Shown here piece by piece: positions 1 to 14,743 of a stretch of 64,000 nucleotides of DNA. Both the position numbers and the translations under genes were made by a program. The stretch is from the NCBI GenBank assembly GCA_963573385.1, contig CAUYLG010051207.1:124001-188000 (forward strand), in the 5' to 3' direction. The notes below the pieces were generated by a model. It saw only the letters and a list, made by a program, of their open reading frames with translations, made no database searches and was not told the origin of the DNA. How positions within the stretch are numbered: the first letter of the stretch is position 1; each line of letters starts with the position of its first letter. Source of the stretch: Cacajao melanocephalus. Taxonomy: Eukaryota; Chordata; Mammalia; Primates; Pitheciidae.

Positions 1-910
1 AGCTGATACATGTAGAATGATAGAATTGGGAAATCACTATTTTGAAACTTCTAATGAAATTACTAATTCAGGTTCAACTCTTAGCGCAAACAAAATATTT
101 AAAGGTGGCATAGTATTATCTGACACATGATGGAAGATGATTTGTAGATGAGAGATGAGGCAATGGAGCTACCTAGCATTATCTTAGCATCTCTAGTGAA
201 AGAAATTATCAGTTTGGACCTGAATCTCACCACGTTTTTAAATCTACCTTCTACTTTATGAAAAATACAGGAGAGGGAAGAGCAAGTTAAGTGATACCAC
301 ATGGAAATAATCAGATAGATTTATAATGTGGGATCATTGTATAGGACAACTGGTTTGTTTTCTTCCAAAAGTCAACACTAAAAGATGTATGAATAGCAGC
401 ATTATTTATAATTGCCAAAACATGGAAATGACTCAAATGCCCATCAACTGATAAATGAATAAATAAAATGTGGCATACGACAAATGCATAAATAAAATGT
501 GGTGTATCCATAGAATGGAATATCATTTGATGATAAAAGGAAATGAAATAATGAAATATGAATGCATTCTAAAACATGATTAAACCTTGAAAACATTGTA
601 CTCAATGAAAGAAATATATCACAAAAGACCACACACTATATGACTGCATTTACACGAAATGTCCAGAATGGGAAAATCTATAGAGACAGAAAATAGATTA
701 ATGATTACCTAGAACTAGAGAGGTGGGATTGATGGAAATTGGGAAAGCAGGGTGATTGAAAATGGGTATGGGGTTTCTTTCTGAGGTAATAAAAATGTTC
801 TAAAATTCAGAATGCTTTGAAGGCTTTTAATACCATTGAATTGTACACTTTATATGGGTGAATTGTATGGAATAAGAATTACATCTCAATAAAGTTATTT
901 TTAGAACTGT
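1..910 (+). mobile_element. Nested ancient L1 (L1M-type) 3' regions
   Basis: Positions 1-375 match the L1M 3' UTR pattern (GATGGAAGATG...GGTGGCATAG, then GGGATCATT). Around 376-912 an L1 ORF2-end/3' UTR intervenes (AGCAGCATTATTTATAATTG, TTGTACACTTTATATGGGTG, ending in CAATAAAG plus T-rich tail). The first element appears to resume at about 945. Family assignment is by recall of consensus motifs. Confidence 0.75.
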
Positions 911-944
911 GTGTGTGATGTGGGTGGGGGGCTGAGCTTTTTCA

Positions 945-1095
945 TTAAAAGAGACAAAATAACCAAATGCAACACATGAATCTTGATTGTATCTTCAATG
1001 GGTCCTGAATTTTAAAAGTTAGAAAGCTGTAAACATGTTTTCGGGACAATTGGGGAAATTTGAATATGAATGAAAGGCAGGCTGGTAGCAGCCAG
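945..1095 (+). mobile_element. L1M 3' UTR fragment, continuation of the split element
   Basis: ACCAAATGCAACACATGAAT and GGGACAATTGGGGAAATTTG are hallmark L1M 3' UTR phrases. The order suggests this is the downstream half of the element broken at about 375. Confidence 0.75.
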
Positions 1096-1099
1096 AACA

Positions 1100-2400
1100 C
1101 ACACAAGAAGGGCATTGGAGAGGAGGAGAGGAGGGCATCCAAGCAGAGCAGAAGCCCAGTGGGATAGGAAGACGGGCGCCATTCCAGAGAACTGAGTGTA
1201 AGTAAATAACCTGAGGATGACAGGACATAAGTTTCCTACTGCTAGAGAAGGCAGGGACCAATACGGACAAAAGGAAAAGCCAGAATGACCCCTGTGGTGT
1301 TATACTGGAATCAGGGGCATCTGTGTAAATTCCGAGTTGGAGATGTAGTTGTAAATGTAGATATAAATAACTTAGCTCTGTCCACTGAGAAAGTCTGGAA
1401 GCAGCTACACCCTAGTAGTACTGAACATACCTACAACTTGGATCTTGGTTCTAAATAGCATTTCCTATTCAAATGGACCAAGATTTGTTAGATAACTGGC
1501 TGATTACAGGACTGAGGAAAGAAAAGAAGAAAATGATACTGAATGTCTAGCTGAACGAGAAAGAAAAAAAAACTTTAAAAAAATACAGGGAAATGTTAAA
1601 AGCACAAAAAAGTCAGCTGGAAGGGGTTCCCAAATGTGGGAAAATTTGAGTTTCAAAATAAATAACAACATTAACAGACTAAAACCCATTGAGTAAAGTA
1701 GAAATCTATGAGTCTACACCAATGTAAATAAATAAATAAAGAGAAAAAAGAAAAAGCTCTTCTGAATTTCAGAAAGCCAACTAGCACATGTAGAAAGGAT
1801 GATGGAATTTGAAAACCACCATTTGGCAAGGATCATTGTAATAATTCAAGCAAGAAAAATCAATGGATGATAAAACCAGAGGGTGAAGGAGTAATAAGAA
1901 ATGGAATTGTACATAGTCTCAGAGTATCTCCTCAGAAGACACACCTTCATCAAGTGATAAAAGTTAACACTGTCAGTATTAGGACAAATAGATATTGCAT
2001 GCCTCCAGATAGGATGCGATGAGAATTCTGCATCAGTTTTGTGAAATTCCAGCCAAAAAAAATCATGTCTGGTCTCATCAAGAGGAAACATTGAACAAAC
2101 CAGAATTGAAGTTCATTGTGCAAAATGACTGGCCTTGAATTACAAAAAAAAAATTCAAGGGCATGAAAATCAAGATGAAACAGAAACAGTGTGAGAGTAA
2201 AGATAGAGTCAGGGGAAACTTGACAACTGGGCACAAGGAGTGGGTCCTGGATGGACTCATTTAGCCCAGAAGGACCTTAGTGGACCACCATTGAACTTCT
2301 GGGTGAGGGATAAACAGGAATTCTTTAAACTAGTTTTGCAACATCTATACGTTTGAAATTGTTTCCAATTTTTTTTAAAAAAAGAATAAAATTTAGCTCT
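1100..2400 (+). mobile_element. L1ME/L1MD-type 3' UTR
   Basis: Recognisable phrases in consensus order: ACCAATACGGACAAAAGGAA (1258), GATCTTGGTTCTAAATAGCA (1441), CAAATGGACCAAGA, GAGTCTACACCAATGTAAAT (1710), TGTTTGAAATTGTTTCC-type end and A-rich tail at about 2390. No intact ORF. Confidence 0.75.
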
Positions 2401-2469
2401 CATCTTCTTTTGAAAATTTTCAGAGCCTACCCTGTGTCACCCCTGGAACTTGGACAAACTGGTTATTTT

Positions 2470-2622
2470 GTGTAAAGTAATCTTTTGCTTACTGTCTAGC
2501 TTCCTCAGGAGACTGTGAGCCCCTTGAATGCCTAGACTGGGTATTATTCTTTTCCACTTCTCTTGAGCCTAGCACAATGTCTAGAATATAGGGACTATCC
2601 AGTAAATGTTTGTTGAATCAAT
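2470..2622 (+). mobile_element. L2 LINE 3' end
   Basis: Contains the L2 terminal phrases GACTGTGAGCCCCTTGAATG, GCCTAGCACAATGTCTAGAA and AGTAAATGTTTGTTGAATC in order. Confidence 0.8.
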
Positions 2623-2625
2623 GTG

Positions 2626-4040
2626 CTGGGCAACTCATAACCCTGGAGATTGGCTGGTAGATTCCTGGACATGCTGAGCGTGGGTAAATTCTTGCGGACG
2701 TTAAACTGAAATATGCCTCTCTGTAAACCAGAGAGCATCTGTCTGCCCTGCAGCAATGAGCTATGTCTCCTGGAACAGTGTCCTGCATCTAAAGGCCACA
2801 TTGCCAGAAATCACAGGCTCCAAGAAATGGCGTTCTTGCCTCATTGCTCTGGAGAGAACAATGGCCCTTGTTTGTTTAATCTCAGCCCATTGTGGCAGCC
2901 TTGACTGCACAGAGCTCACCTGTGATTCATGTGAATGTCATCTGAGCTCCCAGGAGTTTGCAGCCATAATTCAACATTTTGTTAATAGCCACTTAAAATG
3001 TTCCTGAAATAGCTGACAGGCCCAGGGGATTGAAGGTATTCTGCTAGGAAATCATTCCAAGAAAACCATCTTGGCCCAAACTTTAGAAGATTCTATTACT
3101 TCCAATGCCATCTTGCACTCTGTGAAAATAGAAATGGGCATCTCTCACGGACATCAAGGAAAATGTGGAAACCTGAAATTACCTATGCACCATAGTGGGC
3201 ATGCTGGAGCCCCTGTCCAATCGCTCCTGCTCCAAGAGAGGCCCCTCAACTGCTATATCCAGTGAGGAAGGGGAAATACAAGGGAATACAGTCCAGAGTA
3301 TCCCAAGAGAAAAACCCCTTGTCCACAGAACAGAAAGAAAGAGACAGAAAAAAATATAGTGCTGGATTAGAAGCCAAAAAGTTGCGAGTAGGCAGGGATG
3401 GTAAGAGAGGGAAGGGTGAGAAAAAAACCTCACATAGGTTGAGGTCCACTGTGCTATATAGTTTACAGATTATTTAATTCTCCCCAAATCTAATTAAACA
3501 ACATTCTCAGGGTCATCAAAGTTGTATACAATTGTAGCGTATAATCATTAGGTCACTCAGATAGTATATGAATCAATAGTCCTTCTACAGAGCTCCAGCT
3601 CTTACCCACTGACACTTGCAAATTTGCCAATTACAGCAAACTTGGGCTGAACATTCAAAAATCAAGTCATTGATTCAGAAGCAGAAGTTGAAGCTCTCAA
3701 TGCTGAACTCTTGCCACCTGCTTCCTGACACATATCTGTTTGTTATAAAGTTATAATTTCTTCCACCTAGAGTGAGATTTAACATGAAGAAGTGAAGGTG
3801 GAAAGAGCTGGTATAGCAGAATCACATGCACATCTGGACAAGGACATTCATTTCCTAATGGGAGACCCCTGAGAAAACTAGTTGGCAACTTGGAGAAATG
3901 TCAACTGTTATCCTGGCAAGAAGAGACTTCTCTAGGTTCTCTACATTCCTGAAGCAAGTGCTGTAGAATGGCTTGGCACTCTACCTGCACATTCCCAAGC
4001 ACAGAATCAGGCTAAGATAAGAGAGAACTAAGAATTAGTA
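2626..4040. other. Intronic sequence, mostly unclassified
   Basis: No coding exon recognised; short open frames here have no family resemblance. 2700-3010 is balanced in composition and repeat-free to my eye. 3465-3620 looks like a degraded minus-strand MIR (GGTCACTCAGATAGTATATG followed by CTCTTACCCACT). Confidence 0.4.
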
Positions 4041-4045
4041 CAGAC

Positions 4046-4287
4046 TGGCAGACCTAGAAGGTTAGGAGTACCATAATCATATGCCCAGCTCTCAGAGACA
4101 ATGGTTCTTGTGATATGTAGACATCATGGTTGCAGGATCCTAAGCCTATCTTCCCCAGAAAAGGGAAAGTTTTATTCACAAAGTTGATGCATAGTGTTCT
4201 AGTTGTACTCCCATTGAAACCAACTTCCCCAAAGATGCATGACATCAGCCTGGAAACCACCTGCATATTTATCAAAAGAAAAGGTCT
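4046..4287 (-). repeat. Unidentified 242-bp repeat, copy 1 (inverted)
   Basis: The reverse complement of this stretch aligns end to end with 5172-5413. Shared blocks include AGACCTTTTCTTTTGAT, GGCTGATGTCA, GATGTCTRCATATCACAAG and GAGCTGGGCATATG-like sequence. Copy 1 is not flanked by LTR sequence, so the shared unit is not simply part of the LTR that holds copy 2. Both copies keep an open frame of about 70 codons over the shared part. Family unknown. Confidence 0.8.
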
Positions 4288-4786
4288 AAACTGGTACATC
4301 TCTCAGAATCACAGTGTTTTGACTACATTTGTGCTTCTCATTCCCCTCTGAGCCTGGAATTGTGGCTGGAAGGCCTTGTTTTGGAAAGCTAGAATATTGT
4401 CTTGCAGCCTCAAACCCTTCATTTTGCCTTCTGCCACACATAGCTGGGGGCTATTTCACCTCCTCTCTGTTTACCTGCACAAGGGCAAGGGATGCAGGTA
4501 ATAGCTAGAGGGCTACCTGGAAAGCTTAGCTCAACAGCATCAAGTTAAAGCTTCCCCTCCACTTACCATCCCTGCTTTCCTTCAGGTCCAGCAGCTACCA
4601 GGCTTCTGCTTCCAAGAGGCGGATATTGATAAACTGAGGGGCCTTGGGCCCTGACTGACTTCTATGAACTAAGACCTAGAGACTTGCTGATGACTGGCCT
4701 GACTTCATTCAGCTTAGCCCTGCACAAAAAAAGCATGATGTATTTACAGAGAACCCCCAAAGGGAATCAGAAGGCATGAACTCTAA
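4288..4786. other. Intronic sequence, nothing recognised
   Basis: No repeat family, exon or RNA gene recognised in this stretch. Confidence 0.4.
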
Positions 4787-4886
4787 TCCCTAATGGTGCC
4801 ACTTTCTTACTGAGTGACCTTGTGCCAGTCACTAAGCTTCTCTGAGCCTTACCTATATTCAACTGTGAAATTGATATATTCGTACA
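4787..4886 (+). mobile_element. MIR SINE, left half (split by LTR)
   Basis: Core phrases CTGAGTGACCTTGTGCCAGT and CTTCTCTGAGCCTTACC correspond to the MIR core. It is interrupted after 4886 by the LTR and resumes at 5542. Confidence 0.75.
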
Positions 4887-5541
4887 TGCTATGGTTTAAA
4901 TATACATAGTATGTCCCCATAAAAACTCATGCTGAAGCTTGGCCCTGAATGTGGTGGTGTTGGGGGATGGTCCCTTTAAGGGCTGATTACATCATTAAGA
5001 TGAATTAATGTCTTTCTTGCTACACTGAGTTACTTCTTACAGGAATGAATTAGTTACTACGAGGGCAGATTGTTATAAAGCAAGGTTGCCCATTGTGTTT
5101 TGCCTTTTTTGCATGTATCTGGTCCCCCTCCATTTCTCTGCCATGTTTTGATGCAGCACAAGGCCCTCAGCAGACCTTTTCTTTTGATGAATATTCAGGT
5201 GGTTTCTGGGCTGATGTCACGCATCTTTGGAGCAGCTGGTTTCAACGGGATACAACCAGAACACTGGGCATCAAAACTTGTGAATGAAACTTTGCCTTTG
5301 CAGGTGAAGATGGGCTTAGGATCTTGCAGTCATGATGTCTGCATATCACAAGCACCATGTCTCTGGGATCTGGGCATATGCCTGTAGTAGGCCTGACTTT
5401 CCAGAAGCTGCCAGATGTGGCTGCTCAGTGTTGAGTTTCCCAGCCTGCAGAACCATCAGTTAACTTAACCTCCTTTTCGTTTTTTTGTAAATTACCCAGT
5501 CTCAGGTATTCTGTTATAGCAACACAAAATAAAATAAGACA
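4887..5541 (+). mobile_element. MaLR-type (MST-like) solo LTR with internal insertion
   Basis: Starts TGCTATGGTTTAAAT and ends ATTACCCAGTCTC...TTATAGCAACACAAAAT...AAGACA, the classic MaLR LTR ends. Flanked by a perfect 5-bp target duplication GTACA (4882-4886 and 5542-5546). At 655 bp it is longer than a usual MST LTR because 5172-5413 is foreign. No internal retroviral sequence is present. Confidence 0.85.
5172..5413 (+). repeat. Unidentified 242-bp repeat, copy 2 (inside the LTR)
   Basis: Interrupts the LTR between its GGCCCTCAGCAGA and CCAGATGTGGCTGC blocks, which are contiguous in MaLR consensus. Homologous in inverted orientation to 4046-4287, 884 bases away. The frame stays open across it. 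I could not match it to a known family. Confidence 0.8.
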
Positions 5542-5606
5542 GTACATTTTCTACTTTCTGAGTTATTGTGAGGATCAAATAGCATCTTAGAAAGCATTTA
5601 GGATAT
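5542..5606 (+). mobile_element. MIR SINE, right half
   Basis: TTATTGTGAGGATCAAATAG and AGAAAGCATTTAG continue the MIR interrupted at 4886. Confidence 0.7.
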
Positions 5607-5611
5607 GAACC

Positions 5612-5836
5612 CAGATACTTCATTCGTAACCTGCTTCAACCAATTACAAGATAAGTGACTATAGGCCAATTCTTCTACTTTTCTAAACCTCAATTTTTTT
5701 CCCATACAAAAAATGTCAAACATTGTATATTTCATATGGCTTTTGTGAAGACCAAATGAAGTATTCCATGAAAAGTGCATAGAACAGTGCCTGGGATACA
5801 GTATGTGCTCAGAAAATGTTAGCCATTATTAACAGG
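5612..5836 (+). mobile_element. MIR SINE
   Basis: Second MIR directly following: GTGAAGACCAAATGAAGTAT, AGAACAGTGCCTGGGATACA and GTGCTCAGAAAATGTTAGCC match the 3' half of MIR. Confidence 0.75.
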
Positions 5837-6089
5837 TTTTGTAAGCTACACAAGGATGAACAAACAAAAGGACTCTTATTTTTGATGGGACCTGGGTGTC
5901 TACAGGAGCTTATGCTCAACTGTAATAGCAGGAGCTGCTATTACAGGGCAGGAGTCCCTGGCTGGGTCACAGCGTCATTCCCCAGGCTCTCCTGGGACTT
6001 CCTGATATTACACTGTCAACATTAATTTCTAAAAAATCCTTTTGCTCCTGGATCTCCTGTCACCATGTTGTATCACCGGCTCATCTTAG

Positions 6090-6335
6090 TAATAATAAAA
6101 GTAACAACAGTAATAAAAGAGCTGAAATTCTATATCTGGGATAATGCTAAAAGTTGTATTTATATTATTTCACTCAATTGCTTTAAACAATCCTATGAAG
6201 TACCAGTAATATTATTATTTAACAGATGAGGAAATTAAAGTCTGGAGGTGTTAAGTAATTTGCACAAGGTCATGCAAATCTGGAACCTACACCTGTCTGG
6301 CACTAAATTCCATGATTGTTCCATGAGGCTAGAAT
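6090..6335 (-). mobile_element. MIR SINE
   Basis: AACAGATGAGGAAATTAAAG and GCACAAGGTCATGC are the inverted MIR core; an AT-rich MIR-like flank lies to the left. Confidence 0.75.
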
Positions 6336-6974
6336 ACCTCATTATGTTATTATCTCAGGTGCCAGAGCTCTTCATCTTCCCAACATTTGCCAGGCTCCCC
6401 ATTTGCCAAATGTCCCTTTGTTGTCTATCATCAGTGCTCCTGGGCAGGGCATTCTCCCTGCCAGATCAGCCTCCTGACAAACTCCTGTAGCTGGGTCTAT
6501 CTCTAGCCCTACCACACCCAGAGTTATCTCCAGTCCATAAACCTCTCAGTCTCTGCAGCCCTCCACGTGGAGCCAGGCCATGCCCAACCACAACCCAAGA
6601 TTTGCTCTCTAGGGTTGGCTCTAGTTCCCAGAATTTATAACAAATTCCTCTGGGAACTGCCTCTTGAGGAGCCATGCATATACACTTTAGGAGACCCAGG
6701 TCATTTAACAGCCCCTTGAATCCTTGGCGTCCACCAGCCACACACTTCCCTCTCTCTGGATGAGCTGAAATATCCACTCTTTTGTCTCTAGAGAGTCTCA
6801 TGTGGTACCACTCTTATTCCTGACTTCTGAAACACTTAACTTCAAGACTACACAGTATTGGGAAATGGGGTGGTTCTATAGTCTGGACGTGCTGGCTTGC
6901 ATCTATTATCAGTTTTTTTTTTCCAATGCCATCTGTCAATGGTCCTCACCTCTGACCCCAACTATCTGCTTAGG
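6336..6974. other. Intronic sequence, unclassified
   Basis: No exon or repeat recognised. The 111-codon minus-strand frame at 6466-6801 has no family resemblance and is not flanked by convincing splice signals. Confidence 0.4.
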
Positions 6975-6977
6975 AAG

Positions 6978-7410
6978 GAAATAAATCAAAGATTCTCAGA
7001 GTTGGAAGTAACTTTAGAGGTCATTAAATCCAACCCTTTTCATGACATTGATCTACATCTACAGCATTGCCAATAAGCAATTGCTTGGCCTCAGTTAGAG
7101 CAGATGGCAGGGTACATCGTTCTCTAGACTCCCAGGACAACTTCCAGTCTGCTGACATCCACCTCTCTGAACTTTTACCCACCCATTGGTGCTAGCTCTG
7201 CCCTCTGGCTTCACACAGAGAAAGCCACATTCCTCTTCTTTATGATTGCCTTCGAAGTGTTTTAAAACAGCTCTCATACTGCCCTTGAGTCACCCACTTC
7301 ACTTTTCAGGCTGAACTGTTTCAGTTGTTTCATACGCTCCTCATCACTTATGGTTTCTGTGACATATGAGGAGCATCACCTCTGGTCAGCCATACATCTC
7401 TCACTGCCTC
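6978..7410 (-). mobile_element. L3/CR1-type LINE fossil
   Basis: AAAGATTCTCAGAGTTGGAA followed by AGGTCATTAAATCCAACCC is the inverted L3/CR1 3' end. The left-to-right order through CAGGCTGAACTGTTTCAGTT and ATACGCTCCTCATCA follows inverted CR1. It is highly diverged, consistent with a mammal-wide fossil. Confidence 0.6.
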
Positions 7411-10904
<3,494 letters not shown>

Positions 10905-10916
10905 ATTTTTCTTTTC

Positions 10917-10949
<33 letters not shown>

Positions 10950-11141
10950 AACAGGGTCTCACTCTGTTGCCCAGGCTGGACTGCAGTGGTGTGATCACAG
11001 CTCACTGCAGCTTCAACTTTCCAGTCTTAAGCTAACCTCAGCCTCCCAAGTAGCTGGGACCAGTCGTGTGCCACCACGCCTGGCTTGTTTTTGTATTTTT
11101 TTGTAGAAACGGGGTTTCACCATATTGCCCAGGCTTCTCCA
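10905..11141 (-). mobile_element. Alu SINE (J-like), truncated
   Basis: Long TTTCT/T tract then ACAGGGTCTCACTCTGTTGC; it ends at CATATTGCCCAGGCT. The left part of the sense element is missing, and an internal piece is rearranged around 11015-11035. Confidence 0.9.
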
Positions 11142-11349
11142 TTTTTTATTATTTCCCACACTTCCCAAATTTCCTCCAATAAACAAGGATTACTTCTGTA
11201 ATCAGAAAGTGTATTAGTAAGCAATAACAATAATGGGACAAGTCATCCCAATGCACGTTGAATCCTGGCTATCCATGATGAAAAAGAAAATTGGAAAACA
11301 ACAATTTCATCATATATCAGCTTTACCCAAACTCTGAAGAAACAGTTTG

Positions 11350-11425
11350 ACAGCTATGTGCTAAGCAATTCTAGGTGCCGAGAATACAAGGATGAGTGAA
11401 GACATCAGGTCTTATGAGGAGGGGA
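11350..11425 (-). mobile_element. L2 fragment
   Basis: CTAAGCAATTCTAGGTGCCG and AGAATACAAGGATGAGTGAA resemble inverted L2 3' sequence. Confidence 0.5.
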
Positions 11426-11462
11426 GAAAAAAGAAATATGCGATTTGTAAACAGTATCACTG

Positions 11463-12345
11463 GTTAGCAATGCGATATTACCTCACACTTGTTAGAATAG
11501 CTGTTGTTAAAAATACAAAAAATAACAAACATTGGAAAGGAGCAAGGTGAGCCCTTGTACACTGTGGGTGAGAATGTAAATTAGTGCAGACATTATGGGA
11601 AACAGCATGGAGGTTCCTCAAAAAATTAAAAATAGAACTACTGTATGATCCAGCAATCCCACTACTGGGTATATATCCAAAGGAAATGAAATCAGTATGT
11701 CAAAGAGATTCTGCCCTCCCATGTTTATTCCAGCACTAGTCAGAAAAAAACAAGATATGGAATCAACCTAAGTATCCATTGACAGGTGAATAAATAAAGA
11801 TTTGTGATATATATACACGATGGAATACTATCCAGCCTTTAAAAAAGAAGTAAATCCTGTCATTTGTGACAACATAGATGAACCTGGGGGATATTATGTA
11901 AAGGGAAATAAGCCAAGCACAGAAAGACAAATACTGCATGATCTCACTTACATGTGAAATCTAAAAAGGTCAAACTTGTAGAAACAGAGAGTAGAATGGT
12001 GATCAGTAGGGATTGGGGAACAGAGGTTGGATAGGTGAAATACGGGTCAAAGGACATAAAATTTCATTTCGACAGGAGAGACAAGCCCAAAAAATCTATT
12101 ATACATCATAATGCCTACAGTTGATAACAATATATTGTTAAATTGAAAATTGCTAAGGGGGTATATTTTAAGTGTTTTACCATCCCCCTAAAGAAAATGG
12201 TAAGCATATGACATAATGCATATGTTAAATTGTTACGTTTAGCCACTCCACATTGTACACATACATCAAACCACAAGGTTGTACATCATAAATATAATGA
12301 TCTTTTACTAATAAACTTTTTAAAATTAAAAATTGTCAGTGGTTA
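11463..12345 (+). mobile_element. L1 3' end (ORF2 C-terminus remnant plus 3' UTR)
   Basis: L1 hallmarks in order: GCAATCCCACTACTGGGTAT, AATACTATCCAGCCTTTAAA, TGCATGATCTCACTTACATG, and the terminal TTGTACATCATAAATATAAT with A-rich tail. Frame is broken. Confidence 0.9.
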
Positions 12346-12479
12346 AAAAGCTCAGATATTAAATCATTTCTAAGGTCCCTTTTAGCCCAAGCGCTTCATG
12401 ATTCTAATGCAAGAAAAAGCATCATGACTGTTCTAACAGAGGAGTAAACCAAAATGCTGTTTAGAAGACAGAAGAGAAA

Positions 12480-12800
12480 GACAGCAGTTTAGATTATGGG
12501 AATGGGACGGGGATGGGCAATGGTTTCCTAGAGAAGGCTACAGTGACGGTAAAGCTGGATTTTGAAGGATGACTAGGATTCAGATAAACAGACATGAAGA
12601 AAGAGGTATAAAAAGTAAAGAAGTAGAGCAGGAAAGGTCCATGAGCAAAGGGTTCTGGGTTCATTACAGAAACAGCAACTAACTATTCAACCAACAAGCC
12701 ATGCCTGGGTCATGGTATTTCCTGTGGGCAGGCCCTGTATTTAGCATGATGTATGCAGATTCTGAGTTTAATGAGACTACATTCTTGCACTCAGCTATCA
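12480..12800 (-). mobile_element. L2 fragments
   Basis: GGATTTTGAAGGATGACTAG (12555-12580) and GGGCAGGCCCTGTATTTAGC (12726-12745) resemble inverted L2 sequence. Order and boundaries are uncertain. Confidence 0.45.
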
Positions 12801-13264
12801 CCTCATCTGGAGGGGGTGGGAAATGGGCTAGGAGCTCTACAATGGCAAGGCTCTAGTCTATTTTTATCACACTGCACAATAGGTGCTCTATTTGATTGAT
12901 AAAGGAATAACCATGCATGAAGCACTATGACACACTGCCATAAAAGCTGTGCACAGGGTGGGTAGGTCACCCATTCCCATGGCGGGGGCAGTGGGTGGCT
13001 GGCACAGGACAAGCGAGCTTCCCAGAGTTGAGTTTGGCAGCATGAAATTCAATGTGGAAGCCAAAATGGTGGGTGAGGAGAGACGTTTGAGCAGCAGAAT
13101 TAATACGAAGAGCACAGAGAAAAGTGAAAGCTTAACATATAATGAGAATTGAGAATATCACCAACACAGCAGTTGCCTGCGCTCCAAAGCCATAGTATGG
13201 ACTAGTGGGCAAAGCACTGAACTGAGAGTCGAGTGAGCTCCTGTGGGACAGTAAGTGAAGCAAG

Positions 13265-13490
13265 GGGCCTACTCTGCTCTAAGCACCTGCGACATACTAG
13301 GCCTTCACATACTTTATGTCACTGAATCAGCACAATAGTTGTGAGTGGTAGATACTATTGTTCCTTATTTAGAGATGAGACAACCAAGGTTAAGAAACCT
13401 GTCCAAAAATATACAGCAAATTGGTGGCAGAGTTGGAATTCCAACACAGATTTTTCCCCCAAACTCACATTCTTCTCCTACATGTTCCTA
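13265..13490 (-). mobile_element. MIR SINE
   Basis: TAAGCACCTGCGACATACTA, TTAGAGATGAGACAACC and GGTGGCAGAGTTGGAATTCC follow inverted MIR. Confidence 0.75.
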
Positions 13491-14712
13491 GTGTAATAAT
13501 ATATATATTTTTAAAGGTAGTTAGACTAGATGAGCTATAGACCCATTTGGCCTTGTGCAAGAATCCCAGAGATGTGATCTTCCTAAACCTTCACCTCCAC
13601 CATCTCTATAATGTTAGGTGATGTCAGTTAACAAGATCCATAAAGTGCCTCTAACAAGACCTCAGAGTGGAGAGACCTTTCTCTTGTTAAGGAAGGAAAG
13701 AAATATATTTCCTAAGAAATCTTACATTTAAAATACAAACACACACAACTATGAAAGTAGGTTAAGCGTACAAACTGAAGTGTCATTTGTATTCCTGTAC
13801 TTGAAGTCAGATGAACCCCAATGTGATGAGCAGAGAAACAACATAAAACAGTCATGTGGTCACCACCTGTCAGCAAGAGTTAACTATTGAACCCAACTGT
13901 GACCTCCATTCTAAGAAACTCCATCTCCATCGAGTTGGATTTAAACCCACCGCCCCAAACAGAAAAACAAGTACCTACCTCTACCTCCCTGGTTTCATCT
14001 TCTATAGCATTACTCATCAAGTCTGACTCCTGCAAACACGGCAGTTCAGCTGGACAACAATAGCCCGACTGCTAATATGGAAACCAACCCTGCCTTCCAT
14101 CTTTGTAGCTGGCACACTGTACAAAAGGACTTACCCATAAATCACCTCCCAAAAACGCTGGGATCAGAAAGTCACGTATTACTACCACATGTGAGATGAC
14201 CAAGTCAAGACCTAGAGAGGATGTGAGATACAACCGGGGAACAGGAAAGACAGTGCCATCGCTGGGCTTCCAGTCTATGTCTTTCCACTCTTAATTTTGA
14301 ACTCAGATTATCCAACATCATGGCCAGAGACACAATCCTCCCTGCTTCCTTCCACTCTAGGTCAAGGGGGGCAAACTCCTCTAAGTAGACAGCCTGGAAT
14401 CAAAGCCATCTTCTGCTTTTCCAGGAAGGAAAAAATAGGTGCTTACCTGAAGTCAAATTGTCCTAGGTGAGGGCTAAGAGTGTACCTGCATCAGCATGAA
14501 GAACACCTGTTTACACGGTAGTCAGCATCCCACACCTGGCTTTTCTGAGATTTTTAGCCTCTGTGAACATCCTTCTCTCACTCTGCTAGAATCATGGCTC
14601 ATTCACTAATTAAAGGGTATTACGCACTTCATTGCACATCAGCTAAGAACTTGGAATAAGGAAGCTTATTCTACAGCATTATCACTGGAGATGCCGCTAG
14701 GTATGCTTTATA

Positions 14713-14743
<31 letters not shown>

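Noticed and set aside
14400..14736. Processed pseudogene suggested by the 23-base A run
   Set aside because: No open or gene-like sequence precedes the A run and no target duplication was found.
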